From positions 1 through 15,561 of the forward strand of contig CAJXTZ010000055.1 in NCBI GenBank assembly GCA_913061345.1: DNA of 15,561 bases, given 5' to 3'. The first letter of the stretch is position 1. Each line of letters begins with the position of its first letter. The position numbers and the translations under genes were made by a program. The notes beneath the pieces were generated by a model. That model was given only the letters and a program-made list of their open reading frames with translations. It was not told the DNA's origin and did not search any database. The DNA is from an uncultured Erythrobacter sp. GTDB taxonomy: Bacteria > Pseudomonadota > Alphaproteobacteria > Sphingomonadales > Sphingomonadaceae. Positions 1-7,634 of this stretch are shown here, piece after piece.

Positions 1-45
1 GATCATGCCTAGTCTCGTGGGCTCGGAGATGTGTATAAGAGACAG
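1..45 (+). other. Illumina Nextera i7 adapter (sequencing artefact)
   Basis: These bases are library adapter, not genome. Bases 1-3 (GAT) match the last bases of the P7 primer. Bases 4-11 (CATGCCTA) match the reverse complement of i7 index N706. Bases 12-26 match the Nextera read-2 overhang, and 27-45 are the 19-base hyperactive Tn5 mosaic end (AGATGTGTATAAGAGACAG). The match to the commercial layout is continuous and complete from base 1 as I remember it. Translations across it give the familiar contaminant peptide containing MCIRDS. Native sequence begins at base 46, and the reading frame of the adjacent pump gene is cut there. Confidence 0.98.
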
Positions 46-2931
46 TCTCAAGACAAGGGCAAACACACCGCCCGCCAAGGCCATCGGGATGGCGCTGAAC
101 ACCGCCAGGGCCGGAACCCATCCACCAAGCGCCATGTACAGCAGGAGCAGGACAACGGCGAAGCAGATGGGCACCACGATCGCGAGCCGAGCCTGCGCTT
201 CCTGCAGGTTCTGATACTGCCCGCCCCACTCGATGAAGGAGGCAGGGGGCAGATCGACCTGGGCCGAAACACCTTCCTGCGCTTCTTCGACAAAGGAACC
301 GAGATCGCGTTCGCGGACGTTGGCGGAAACGATGACGAGCCGGCGACCCTGTTCGCGCCGGACTTCGGCGAGACCATCGACGACCTCAAAATCGGCCAGC
401 GTTCGCAGCGGAACCGTGACGCCGTTCTCAAGGACGATCGGCAGGGCTCCTAACTGATCGAAATCGTCGCGCGTTGCGTCTGCCAAGCGCACGACGACAT
501 CGAAGCGGCGGTCGCCTTCGAACACCAGGCCCGCCGGTCGGCCGCCAAGCGCGATGGCAACGGATTGCGCCACGTCCTCGACCGTGAGACCGTACCGCGC
601 GATTGTGGGACGATCGAAAGCGATGTCGAGCGTCGGAAAGCCCGTCACCTGCTGCACCTTCACATCGGCCGCACCCTCGACACCGCGAAGTACGCCTGCA
701 ACGTCGCCCGCCGCTTCGGTCAGTGCGGTGAGATCATCGCCGTACAGCTTGACCGCCACATCGCCGCGCACGCCTGCGATCAGTTCGTTGAAACGCAGTT
801 CGATAGGCTGGCTGAACTCGTACAGGTTCCCGACAAGACCGCCAAGTGCACTCTCCATCTCGCCAACGAGTTCATCCTTTGGCAAATCAGGGTCAGGCCA
901 CTCGTCACGCGGTTTCAGAATGACATAGGCATCCGATGCGTTGGGCGGCATGGGATCGCTGGCGACTTCTGCCGTACCGGTTCGCGAGAAGACCAGCTCG
1001 ACCTGCGGAAACTCCTCGAGCCTGTCTTCGACCCGCCTCTGCATCGCCAAGGATCGTTCGAGTGAGGTCGAAGGAATCCGAAGCGATTGCACCGCTATGT
1101 CGCGCTCGTCGAGCTGCGGAGTGAACTCACTGCCAAGAAAGCCGAACATTATTGCCGCGACAGCAAACAGGCCAGCACCAGCACCGATAACCGGCCAGGG
1201 ACGTGCAATGGTCTTGCGAATAGCGGGACCGTAGCGATCCTTTGCCATACGGATCGGTTTCACCTCCTTCTCGGTCAGCTTCTTGTTGAGCAGGACCGCG
1301 ATCATGGCGGGCACGAAGGTGAGTGACAGCACAAAGGCCGAAGCCAACGCGAGCATGACCGTAATCGCCATTGGCGAAAACGTCTTGCCCTCGACCCCGG
1401 TGAAGGTGAGCAGCGGCGCATAGACCAACAAAATGATTGCCTGCCCGTAGACCGTCGGCTTGATCATCTCCTGCGCGGCAAGGCGCGTTTCGGTGAGGCG
1501 TTCGCCCAGACTGAGGAGCCGGCCTTCGCGATGCTGCCTTGCGGCAAGCCGCGCGACACTGTTCTCGACGATGATCACCGCTCCGTCGACGATCAGGCCG
1601 AAGTCCAACGCTCCCAGGCTCATCAAATTGCCCGAGACGCCGAGCCTGTTCATGCCGATGGCCGCCATCAGCATCGAGATCGGGATGACCAGGGCCGCGA
1701 TGATAGCGGCCCGGATATTGCCTAGAAGCAGGAACAGCACCGCGATAACCAGCAAGGCCCCCTCGACCAGGTTTTTTTCGACCGTGGCGATCGTCGCATC
1801 GACAAGCGAAGAGCGGTTATAGACAATTTCGGCCACCACCCCGTCGGGTAGCGATGCGCGCACCTCTTCCAGTCGGTCTGCCGCCTGTGCAGATACGGTG
1901 CGGCTGTTTTCACCGCTGCGCATCAACACAGTGCCGACGACCGCTTCCTCGCCATTCAGCGAGGCAGCCCCCGTGCGCAGATCGCCCCCGATTTCCACAT
2001 TCGCTACATCGCCAATGCGGATGGGTACACCCTCACGCGTCGCGACGACAGCCTCCTCGATATCGGCGATTCCGCCCAGTCGCGCATCGACGCGAACAAG
2101 CAGGGCTTCATCGGCCCGGTCCACGAAATTGGCGCCCGCCGCAAGATTGGCGGCCTCGAGCGCATTGATCAGGGAGTCGAAAGACAGGCCGTAGCCTGTA
2201 AGCCGTGCCGGATCGGGCTGGACGAGGAACTGCTTTTCGAATCCACCGATGGAATCGACCCCGGCCACGCCGTCGATCGAACGCATAAGGGGTGCCACGA
2301 CCCAGTCCTGCACAGTGCGTAGATAGGCAGCCTTTGCGACCTCGCTTTCCAGCCGGTCGCCGCGTTCGGTTATGAAGCTGCCATCTCTCTGCCAGCCAGT
2401 TCGGCCGCCTCTGGTCGCTCCCTTGCCGCCGGGATGCTCGTATTCGATCGTATACATGAGCACTTCGCCAAGCCCGGTGGAGATTGGACCCATGGTCGGT
2501 TCCGCCCCCTCAGGCAGCGAGGCGCCGATCGGCGCGAGACGTTCGTTCACCTGTTGGCGAGCAAAATAAATGTCGGTCCCCTCCTCGAAAATCGCGGTGA
2601 CCTGGCTGAAGCCATTGCGCGAAATCGATCGGGTCATCTCCAATCCCTCGATCCCGGCAAGCCCGGTTTCGATCGGAAAGGTCACCTGCGTCTCCACCTG
2701 AGAAGGCGAAAGCGCAGCCGCGCTGGTATTGATCTGCACCTGTGTGTTGGTGATATCCGGCACCGCGTCGATCGGCAGGCGCAACAGATTGAATGCGCCA
2801 TAGATTGCCGCGAAAATGGTGAGGACGATAATCGCCCAGCGGAATCGCACGGCAACATCGAGTATCATCCCGATCAGGCCATGGTGATGGCTACCCTCGT
2901 CCGAATGGGACGACGTTTGATCAATGGCCAT
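46..2931 (-). CDS. czcA: CzcA-type heavy-metal RND efflux permease, cluster 1 (3' end missing)
   Basis: Inner-membrane proton/metal antiporter of the HME-RND family, the energised part of a CzcCBA efflux complex. The frame is open for 962 codons and then runs into the adapter. By comparison with the paralogue at 11655, about 110 C-terminal residues (last transmembrane helices) are missing. The transmembrane-4 motif [15 protein letters not shown] is present with D443, D449 and E456, equivalent to D402/D408/E415 of Cupriavidus CzcA, which points to Zn/Co/Cd/Ni rather than the CusA (Cu/Ag) type. The porter signature [16 protein letters not shown] is intact. Compared with the paralogue it has about 18 extra N-terminal residues with a His cluster (HSDEGSHHH), and about 23 extra residues in a Gly/Arg-rich segment within residues 160-206. 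The ATG overlaps the end of the adaptor gene by 11 bases, implying coupled translation. The metal specificity is inferred. Confidence 0.95.
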
Positions 2932-4069
2932 GTTCTGCGCCCTCCTTTTCGAGCTCGGCTTTCAGCAGGAAGGCGTTGGCAGTTGCGATCTGCTGGCCCG
3001 GTTCAAGCCCGGACAGGATCGTCACCATTCCAGCAGAACGGCTGCCAGTTTCTACCGCGCGCGCCTGGAAGCCGCGACGCGTTCGGACAAACACGACGTC
3101 GCGCCCCTCGAACGCCTGCACTGCATCTTCAGGAACCGCGATAAGGGTCTGATCCACTTCTCCCGAAGGGCGGATGCGAGCCTGAAGGAACGAGCCAGGC
3201 TGAAGGCCTGGAACAGCGCGCGAGATGCTGAGAACAGCTGTCGCGCTTCGGCTTTCAGGATCGAGCGAAGGCGTGACAGAACGTACGCGCGCGCCGATCT
3301 CGCGACCATCGCCAACAATCAGTGCTGCCTCATCGCCGGGCTGGATGCGCGAGGCATCTTCCGAAGGTAGCGCGACTTCGACCTGGAGACCGTTCGGATT
3401 GACGATCTGATACAGTTCCTCGCCGGCATCGACGAAGGAGCCGAGTACGATCGGCGCAGCCGTCACGCGTCCGGATAGGGGACTGGTAACGGCGAGCGAG
3501 CGACCGTCACCGCTTACCCCGGCAGCGCTGACCGCGGCTTGGGCCCGGTTAAGCTCGGAACGGGCGACATCGAGGTTGGCACGGGCAGCTTCGAGATCCT
3601 GCCGGGCAGTTACATTCGCCTCGAAAAGGCGACGTTCACGATCAAATGCCGACGACAGTTCGGTCACGCGAGCACGAGCTGCACTGAGCTGCGAGGCGAG
3701 CGCAGCAGCATCGGCGCTTTCAATCCGTGCAACAGTCTCGCCCTGGCGGACATAATCACCAAGCGTCTTGCCCACAGTGCGTACCACACCCGATGCGCGC
3801 GCATCGATACGCGCACTTGCGGTCGGACTAGCGACTATCGTGGCCGGAAATACGAGGTCGACGGATGCACCATAACGTACTGTACCGATTACAATTTCGG
3901 CAGCCCGAATCTGTTCTTCGCCGATCAGAACGAGGTCCTCGGGCAATTCGGTTTCGACTGCGTCTTCGACGCCGTCGGATTCGACTTCACTGTCAGGCCA
4001 GAGCATCAGCAGCAAAGCTGCAGCGAGAATGACGATTCCGGCGATGATCACCAGTTTCTTGCGGTTCAT
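2921..4069 (-). CDS. czcB: CzcB-type periplasmic adaptor (membrane fusion protein), cluster 1
   Basis: Adaptor that links the RND pump to the outer-membrane channel in the periplasm. 382 aa from the chosen start. It has a basic N-terminus, one membrane anchor at about residues 4-23 (LVIIAGIVILAAALLLMLW), a split lipoyl-like domain (GDYVRQGETVARIES ... SPLSGRVTAAPIVLGSFV) around an alpha-hairpin rich in Ala/Arg/Glu, a beta-barrel, and a membrane-proximal domain. It ends in EHGH. An in-frame ATG at 4084 lies in an ATGA overlap with the stop of the preceding czcC gene and would add five residues. I prefer 4069 because AGGA sits 8 bases before it. Unlike the second CzcB in this window it is membrane-anchored rather than lipidated, and it lacks the extra N-terminal GPHxGR domain. 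The family call is firm; the substrate is not determined. Confidence 0.93.
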   Translation of the reverse strand: MNRKKLVIIAGIVILAAALLLMLWPDSEVESDGVEDAVETELPEDLVLIGEEQIRAAEIVIGTVRYGASVDLVFPATIVASPTASARIDARASGVVRTVGKTLGDYVRQGETVARIESADAAALASQLSAARARVTELSSAFDRERRLFEANVTARQDLEAARANLDVARSELNRAQAAVSAAGVSGDGRSLAVTSPLSGRVTAAPIVLGSFVDAGEELYQIVNPNGLQVEVALPSEDASRIQPGDEAALIVGDGREIGARVRSVTPSLDPESRSATAVLSISRAVPGLQPGSFLQARIRPSGEVDQTLIAVPEDAVQAFEGRDVVFVRTRRGFQARAVETGSRSAGMVTILSGLEPGQQIATANAFLLKAELEKEGAEHGH

Positions 4070-4080
4070 TTGAATATTCC

Positions 4081-5334
4081 TCATTGTGCGGCCAGCCGGA
4101 TCAATTCGGCAGCAGCCTGCCCCCGGTCCTGCTGGGCAGCGATCAGGGCTTCACGAATTGCATCGCGCGCTTCGGCAGCGCTCAACACCTCGATCAACGG
4201 AAAGCGGCCGTTGCGGTAGCCGATGCGGACGAGCCGCAGCGCCTCTTCGGCCTGGGGCAGCGATGTCCGGGAAAGCGTTTCGACGCGCGCTTCGGCAGCG
4301 AGATACTGCGCCCGCGCCCGGGTTACTGATTGTTCAAAATCTGCCAGCGCCACGGCCTCGCGTGCATTGGCGGCGCGAAGCCTCGCTTCTGCAGCCGCGA
4401 TATTGCCTTGGTTGCGATTGCTGAAAGAAAGCGGGATCGAGACGCCTACAAGGAATGCGCTGTCATTGCTTTCCTCGAAACGGCGCACGCCGGCCGAGAC
4501 GACCGGATCGGGAACGCGCAAACTGCGCTCGCGATCGATATCTGCCGCAGCAGCCCTGCTTTCGGCGCGCGCCACCTGCAACTGGAGCCCGCTCGCCGCA
4601 GCCAGTGCAGCTCCAGGTGGCCGGATGTCCGGAAAGTCCGCCGGGACTACAGGGGGCACGTCCTGAACGCCCCAGAGAGAAGCGAGCGCAGTCCGCGCCG
4701 CGAGACTGGCCGCTTGAGACGCTTGCAATTCGGCGCGCGCCTCTGCCAGGGTCGCCTCTGCACGCAAGGCGCGCAGAGGTGGCTCACGGCCTACTTCGAC
4801 CAGCAGTCCTGCAATGCGGGCGAGCTCTTCGTTCCGTTCGACCACATCGCGGGCCAGTTCCACGCGCGATGCGGCGGCCGCCGCTGCGACATATCGCTCG
4901 CGGACGAGGTAGCCCAGTTCGACATCGGACAGGTCGGCGCGAAGGTTTGCAAGCTGTGCTTGCGCCCGGGCAGCTTCGACCCGGGCACCTCGCTTGTTGC
5001 CAAGTTCAAGGCGCTGCCCCACCGCAAGCGTGTATTCGGTAGCCCGCAGTCCGGAAAAAGCGCCGCTTCCGGCGATATTCTCGACCTCGAGCGAAACTTC
5101 GGGGTTCGGCCGGAGGCGTGCCTGCCCGACGAGCGAGCGAGCGGCATCCGCTTCGGCGCGCGGTCCCACCATACGCGGGTTCGCGGAGATTTCATCGACT
5201 TCGCCCGTTACGCCTGAGCGGCTCAGCGCGTCTTCAAGCGTCAGAAGCTCCTGCTCCTGCGCGGCCACGGACGTGGCTGTTGCGACGAGAAACAACCCTG
5301 CAATCAGGGTGTCTCGCCAATGAATGGCTGACAT
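4081..5334 (-). CDS. czcC: CzcC-type outer-membrane efflux factor (TolC family), cluster 1
   Basis: Outer-membrane channel subunit of the tripartite pump, 417 aa, usual length for CzcC. A type I signal peptide covers residues 1-25 with probable cleavage SVAA|Q, and there is no lipobox cysteine. Two outer-membrane-efflux repeats follow, each mostly long Ala/Arg/Glu helices expected to form the periplasmic alpha-barrel, with short beta segments such as VGVSIPLSFSNRNQGNIAAA. It is the first of the three pump genes and lies 64 bases after the small secreted protein gene. It ends in an ATGA overlap with the adaptor reading frame. An AGAGGAA Shine-Dalgarno sequence supports the ATG at 5334. TolC-family identity is clear; CzcC rather than another HME channel is inferred from its neighbours. 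Confidence 0.93.
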   Translation of the reverse strand: MSAIHWRDTLIAGLFLVATATSVAAQEQELLTLEDALSRSGVTGEVDEISANPRMVGPRAEADAARSLVGQARLRPNPEVSLEVENIAGSGAFSGLRATEYTLAVGQRLELGNKRGARVEAARAQAQLANLRADLSDVELGYLVRERYVAAAAAASRVELARDVVERNEELARIAGLLVEVGREPPLRALRAEATLAEARAELQASQAASLAARTALASLWGVQDVPPVVPADFPDIRPPGAALAAASGLQLQVARAESRAAAADIDRERSLRVPDPVVSAGVRRFEESNDSAFLVGVSIPLSFSNRNQGNIAAAEARLRAANAREAVALADFEQSVTRARAQYLAAEARVETLSRTSLPQAEEALRLVRIGYRNGRFPLIEVLSAAEARDAIREALIAAQQDRGQAAAELIRLAAQ

Positions 5335-5356
5335 TTTGGAAGAATTCCTCTGCTAA

Positions 5357-5398
5357 CAATCGAACAGGCGCTGCACCGGGGCAGCGCAACGACGATTG
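5357..5398 (-). promoter_or_regulatory. Intercistronic stem-loop between the small secreted gene and czcC
   Basis: Bases 5368-5374 and 5381-5387 form a perfect 7-bp GC stem with a 6-base loop (GCGCTGC / GCAGCGC). It is enclosed by a second 6-bp stem, 5357-5362 with 5393-5398 (CAATCG / CGATTG), across 5-base internal loops. It fills most of the 64-base gap, starting right after the upstream stop codon. There is no T-run, so a role in RNA stability or differential expression is more likely than termination. The function is inferred; the pairing is seen. Confidence 0.5.
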
Positions 5399-5770
5399 TC
5401 AGGCGCGAGGAGGGCGTTTCAGTCGGGTACTGACATCCGAGACGGATGCCGCAACAGGAGGCGCTGCAAGAATGACCGACGCAAGTGGAAGCTGTTCTTT
5501 CTGGATGCCGCCAGCAAAGCTCGCGCCGTGATGACAATGACCATGGCCGCAAACGCCGTGTTGATCGGCTGGCACTTCGGGATCGCCCTGATCGCCGTCG
5601 ACATCTAAGGTTGCCGGACCCTCGTCAGCTGCAATCCATGCCGCCGCATCGCCCGGAGCAACTTCCGAGCCGCAGGCAGCTGCATCCACCGCAGTCGCAA
5701 AGATCATCGCGACCAACATGAGCAGGACGACGAGCGGGTTGAGGACAAGGCGGCGATAGCTGTAAGTCAT
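5399..5770 (-). CDS. Small secreted His/Cys-containing protein heading czc cluster 1 (CzcI-like position)
   Basis: 123 aa. The hydrophobic segment at residues 9-30 is a signal peptide or anchor, with probable cleavage near AVDA|A. The mature part is acidic (residues 45-70). It contains a compact candidate metal-binding motif CGHGHCHHG (C74, H76, H78, C79, H80, H81) plus Cys33, and it ends in a Pro/Arg-rich tail (RLKRPPRA). I do not recognise a named domain. The position directly before czcC resembles czcI of Cupriavidus, and a separate His-rich small protein occupies the same place in cluster 2. Likely role: periplasmic metal binding or modulation of the pump, by inference. The Shine-Dalgarno sequence before the ATG at 5770 is weak. 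The gene is probably the first of the minus-strand operon. Confidence 0.75.
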   Translation of the reverse strand: MTYSYRRLVLNPLVVLLMLVAMIFATAVDAAACGSEVAPGDAAAWIAADEGPATLDVDGDQGDPEVPADQHGVCGHGHCHHGASFAGGIQKEQLPLASVILAAPPVAASVSDVSTRLKRPPRA

Positions 5771-5841
5771 GAATTTGGGCCGCCATTAGCAAAGACAAAC
5801 CGAGCTGCCTAGTGTAATATTCTGTCAGCGTAGATCCATTA

Positions 5842-5860
5842 TTGTGACACTATAACACAA
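5842..5860. promoter_or_regulatory. Candidate operator dyad upstream of czc cluster 1
   Basis: TTGTG at 5842-5846 and CACAA at 5856-5860 form an inverted repeat centred on 5851, with one further symmetric pair inside. It lies in the AT-rich part of the region, about 75 bases upstream of the first gene of the cluster. The size suits a dimeric regulator. No regulator family can be assigned from the sequence and none is encoded nearby. Confidence 0.3.
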
Positions 5861-5973
5861 CACCTGTGCACTTATATTGTCGAAGGAGGACCCGGCGGGG
5901 GCGTAAAGCCAGGCGAATTTGCATCGCACTACAAGAGGCTGTTGGCCTACCGCACGAAGCGAGAACCAATTCC

Positions 5974-6003
5974 CGCGCCAGCGACATAATCGTCGCCGGC
6001 GCG
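5974..6003 (-). terminator. Terminator-like hairpin after the DUF2493 gene
   Basis: Bases 5974-5985 pair with 5992-6003 in a 12-bp stem around a 6-base loop. The one imperfect pair becomes a G-U wobble in minus-strand RNA. It begins 21 bases after the DUF2493 stop codon. No T-run follows (GGGAATTGG), so it could be a weak intrinsic terminator or a 3'-end stabilising structure. Confidence 0.45.
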
Positions 6004-6024
6004 TAGCAAGTTCGACGTTCAATC

Positions 6025-6960
6025 CTATCGTTTTGGGATGCTTGCACCCAAGCTGCGCCGGTCAACGACGGTAATTCGCCGGGCCTTGGCGTCAATCACT
6101 AGACGCTCAAGAACGCCATTGCCGGGAAGCGCGACCACATAGCGCGGATTCATCTGGAGCATCTGCTCATTGCGCTTGAACCCGGCTCGTGCCCCCAGCC
6201 GTCTGTCGAGTGAAAACACCAATTGCTGTATATCGTGCCGTTCGGCCCAGCCGGCCGCAAGCCGATCAACGCCTTTGGTGTCGCCGCCGTGCACTAGGAA
6301 CATGTCGGGCACATGATCACGTACCTTGTCGAGCGTTGACCAGACCTTGGAGGCGAAAGCCTTGGCGTCGTCCGTGGTGGCAAACGAAGACCGGCCACCG
6401 GAAAAGACTATTGGCGTGCCTTGCGGTGTATTGGCATCCCGGCGGCGCTCTGCACGAGCCCGCAAAAATTCACGCGCATTGACGACAGCGGACGTCATAT
6501 GGGCGGCGTGGTTCGAACGCGAACCGGTCATGGGACGCCAGGACGATCCGATCTCTTCAAGATAGAGGGCAGCGGCGGTCTCGCGCATTTCCTCGAACGC
6601 AATCATGCTGGCATCGGCGGCCTGGGCACGTTCGACCTGCTCTTCCAGATTGCTCGTGTGAACTTCCGAGCCGTCGGCAGAAGCTAACAATGCGCGAATT
6701 TCGTCGCTGGCGCGGTCGAGCTGCGAAGACTTCCGACTTGCTGCACGGTGGAAGAGATTGACGAAACCCCAGGCGATATCCTCGGCGTCCGCCTCGAGCG
6801 CCGTATCGGCAAACATGGCGAATAGGTCCGACCAGACGCCGGAAAGTGTCTGGTCGATAGCGTCCTCACACGGGAAATCGACGGCGTTGAAAGGTGCGGG
6901 TTTGAAGCTGAAGCCTGACAAATCGAGGCCGTTCAACTGGTCGATGAAGCTGTCGTACAT
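6025..6960 (-). CDS. DUF2493 (YAcAr/SLOG-superfamily) domain protein
   Basis: 311 aa. Residues 1-175 are a helical, charged region with no domain I can name (WGFVNLFHRAA, LEEIGSSWRPMTGSRSNHA). Residues about 183-300 are the DUF2493 domain: VFSGGR (185-190), HGGDTKGVDRLAAGWAE (224-240), FKRNEQML (261-268) and a final ALPG...VVDRR strand. SLOG-type domains are Rossmann-like and thought to bind nucleotides or nucleotide derivatives; the role here is not known. The ATG at 6960 is chosen because CAGGAGAC lies 5 bases before it and the conserved N-terminus begins there; upstream in-frame codons fall in the structured leader. It is last in the ArdC cassette, separated by 219 bases. Family known; function unknown. 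Confidence 0.88.
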   Translation of the reverse strand: MYDSFIDQLNGLDLSGFSFKPAPFNAVDFPCEDAIDQTLSGVWSDLFAMFADTALEADAEDIAWGFVNLFHRAASRKSSQLDRASDEIRALLASADGSEVHTSNLEEQVERAQAADASMIAFEEMRETAAALYLEEIGSSWRPMTGSRSNHAAHMTSAVVNAREFLRARAERRRDANTPQGTPIVFSGGRSSFATTDDAKAFASKVWSTLDKVRDHVPDMFLVHGGDTKGVDRLAAGWAERHDIQQLVFSLDRRLGARAGFKRNEQMLQMNPRYVVALPGNGVLERLVIDAKARRITVVDRRSLGASIPKR

Positions 6961-7035
6961 GGTGTGTCTCCTGATCGCGGGGACAAGGAGAGGAGGCACC
7001 ATTGCCTCGGCCCTGTCCGCCGTAGCCCGATCAGG
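6961..7035 (-). promoter_or_regulatory. Structured leader of the DUF2493 gene with paired ribosome-binding site
   Basis: In minus-strand RNA GATCAGG (6976-6970), which includes the start of the CAGGAGAC ribosome-binding site, can pair with CCTGATC (7035-7029). Inside that stem 6977-6980 pairs with 7017-7020, 6983-6985 with 7014-7016, and 6993-6998 with 7003-7008 (GAGGCA / TGCCTC, 4-base loop). Folding this way would hide the Shine-Dalgarno sequence. An alternative 8-bp hairpin, 7008-7015 with 7032-7039, and the larger palindrome at 7003-7176 both compete with it. Bases 6966-6984 match the ArdC leader at 18 of 19 positions. Regulation by alternative folding is inferred. Confidence 0.5.
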
Positions 7036-7176
7036 GCCGGGACAAGGGGCGAAACGCACCGCGCAGCGGGAAACCTGCGGCCCTAGGCTGGCGCGGGCAA
7101 CACGGGCCGACGGGCCGCAGGTTGCGGCTCGCCCCGACCGGCCCAAGGGCCTCTCCCGGCGGACAGGACCGAGGCA
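7003..7176. repeat. Nested 174-nt imperfect palindrome between hypothetical gene and DUF2493 gene
   Basis: Four stems nest in order. 7003-7022 pairs with 7157-7176 (20 bp, 19 Watson-Crick plus one G-U in minus-strand RNA). 7034-7040 pairs with 7138-7144 (7 bp, perfect). 7046-7052 pairs with 7129-7135 (7 bp, perfect). 7072-7083 pairs with 7112-7123 (12 bp, perfect) around a 28-base loop. The outer arm starts three bases after the stop of the upstream gene. There is no T-run for intrinsic termination, and I see no target-site duplication that would mark a transposed element. It could be an RNA switch, a processing or stability element, or a fold used in single-stranded DNA during transfer. Confidence 0.6.
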
Positions 7177-7179
7177 GGT

Positions 7180-7620
7180 TCAGGACACGGTGTCGCGGGT
7201 GCATCGGGAGCGCTCGAAGATCGCTTCGCCATTCGAGAACCGACCGACCATGCGCAGCTCGCCGAACAATTCGATGAACCGTCCCGACACCTGGGCAAGC
7301 CAGTGCCGTGCCCTTCCCGTTCTCGGCTGGCTGAAGTCAGCTTCCCAGTACCGGGGATCGCCGCGTTCGGCGAGCCAGATCGCCGCGAGCCCGCAATATG
7401 TCGATATGCCGCAATCGGCGAAGGCGTTTCGCAGGAGAATGCGGTCCTCGCGGCCGCGCCATCCATCGAAGCGCTGAAAAGAAGGAAAGGCCGCCTTCGT
7501 GGTATCGATGATTTCGTCGACTAGGCACTCGTAGGCCCAGTCGACATCGTCGTCTTCGCCGTCATCGAGCAGGCGAAAGGCAATCACGGAGCCGGATGGA
7601 TAACTGACGGAACGTCCCAT
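7180..7620 (-). CDS. Conserved hypothetical protein of ArdC-associated cassettes
   Basis: 146 aa, soluble, no signal peptide or membrane segment. I recall similar proteins beside ArdC genes on sphingomonad plasmids, but know of no function. Visible features are an acidic stretch DDGEDDDVDW at residues 19-28, the motif GWRGREDRILLRNAFAD at 53-69, GISTYCGLAAIWLAER at 71-86, and a Trp-containing segment HWLAQVSGRFIELFG at 106-120 followed by a basic tail. The ATG at 7620 has CAGGAGAC 5 bases upstream. It follows ardC by 14 bases, so the two are very probably cotranscribed. Its stop abuts the large palindrome, which may matter for the next gene. Confidence 0.8.
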   Translation of the reverse strand: MGRSVSYPSGSVIAFRLLDDGEDDDVDWAYECLVDEIIDTTKAAFPSFQRFDGWRGREDRILLRNAFADCGISTYCGLAAIWLAERGDPRYWEADFSQPRTGRARHWLAQVSGRFIELFGELRMVGRFSNGEAIFERSRCTRDTVS

Positions 7621-7634
7621 CTACAGTCTCCTGT

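Larger units (their letters stand above)
5771..6024. other. Intergenic region: end of DUF2493 transcript and probable promoter of czc cluster 1
   Basis: 254 bases with no convincing gene. Short frames here have no ribosome-binding site or recognisable product. Bases about 5805-5880 are clearly AT-richer than the surroundings, as expected of a promoter region for the minus-strand cluster. Toward the other end lies a strong hairpin just after the DUF2493 gene. I could not fix a convincing -35/-10 pair: AATATTACACT near 5810-5820 (minus strand) is a possible -10 without a good -35. Confidence 0.6.

Noticed and set aside
27..45. Tn5 mosaic end suggesting a natural transposon insertion
   Set aside because: It is preceded by the index and read-2 overhang of a sequencing library and nothing transposon-like follows, so it is adapter.
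5..453. Short plus-strand frames starting inside bases 1-45
   Set aside because: They begin in adapter and continue antisense to the czcA1 coding frame.
4330..5217. 295-codon plus-strand frame opposite czcC1
   Set aside because: Antisense shadow in GC-rich DNA: Arg/Gly/His-rich translation without domains, while the minus strand encodes a clear TolC-family protein with signal peptide.
5825..6095. Two overlapping small minus-strand frames near 5825-6095
   Set aside because: No ribosome-binding site, no recognisable product, and they cross the terminator-like hairpin and the end of the DUF2493 gene.
7003..7176. Palindrome as an integron attC site
   Set aside because: The outer ends lack the RYYYAAC / GTTRRRY core sites and no cassette structure or integrase is present.
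7003..7176. Palindrome as a miniature transposon with 20-bp inverted ends
   Set aside because: No target-site duplication is visible on either side, and the internal arms are also paired in register, which favours a folded element. I cannot exclude an old insertion.
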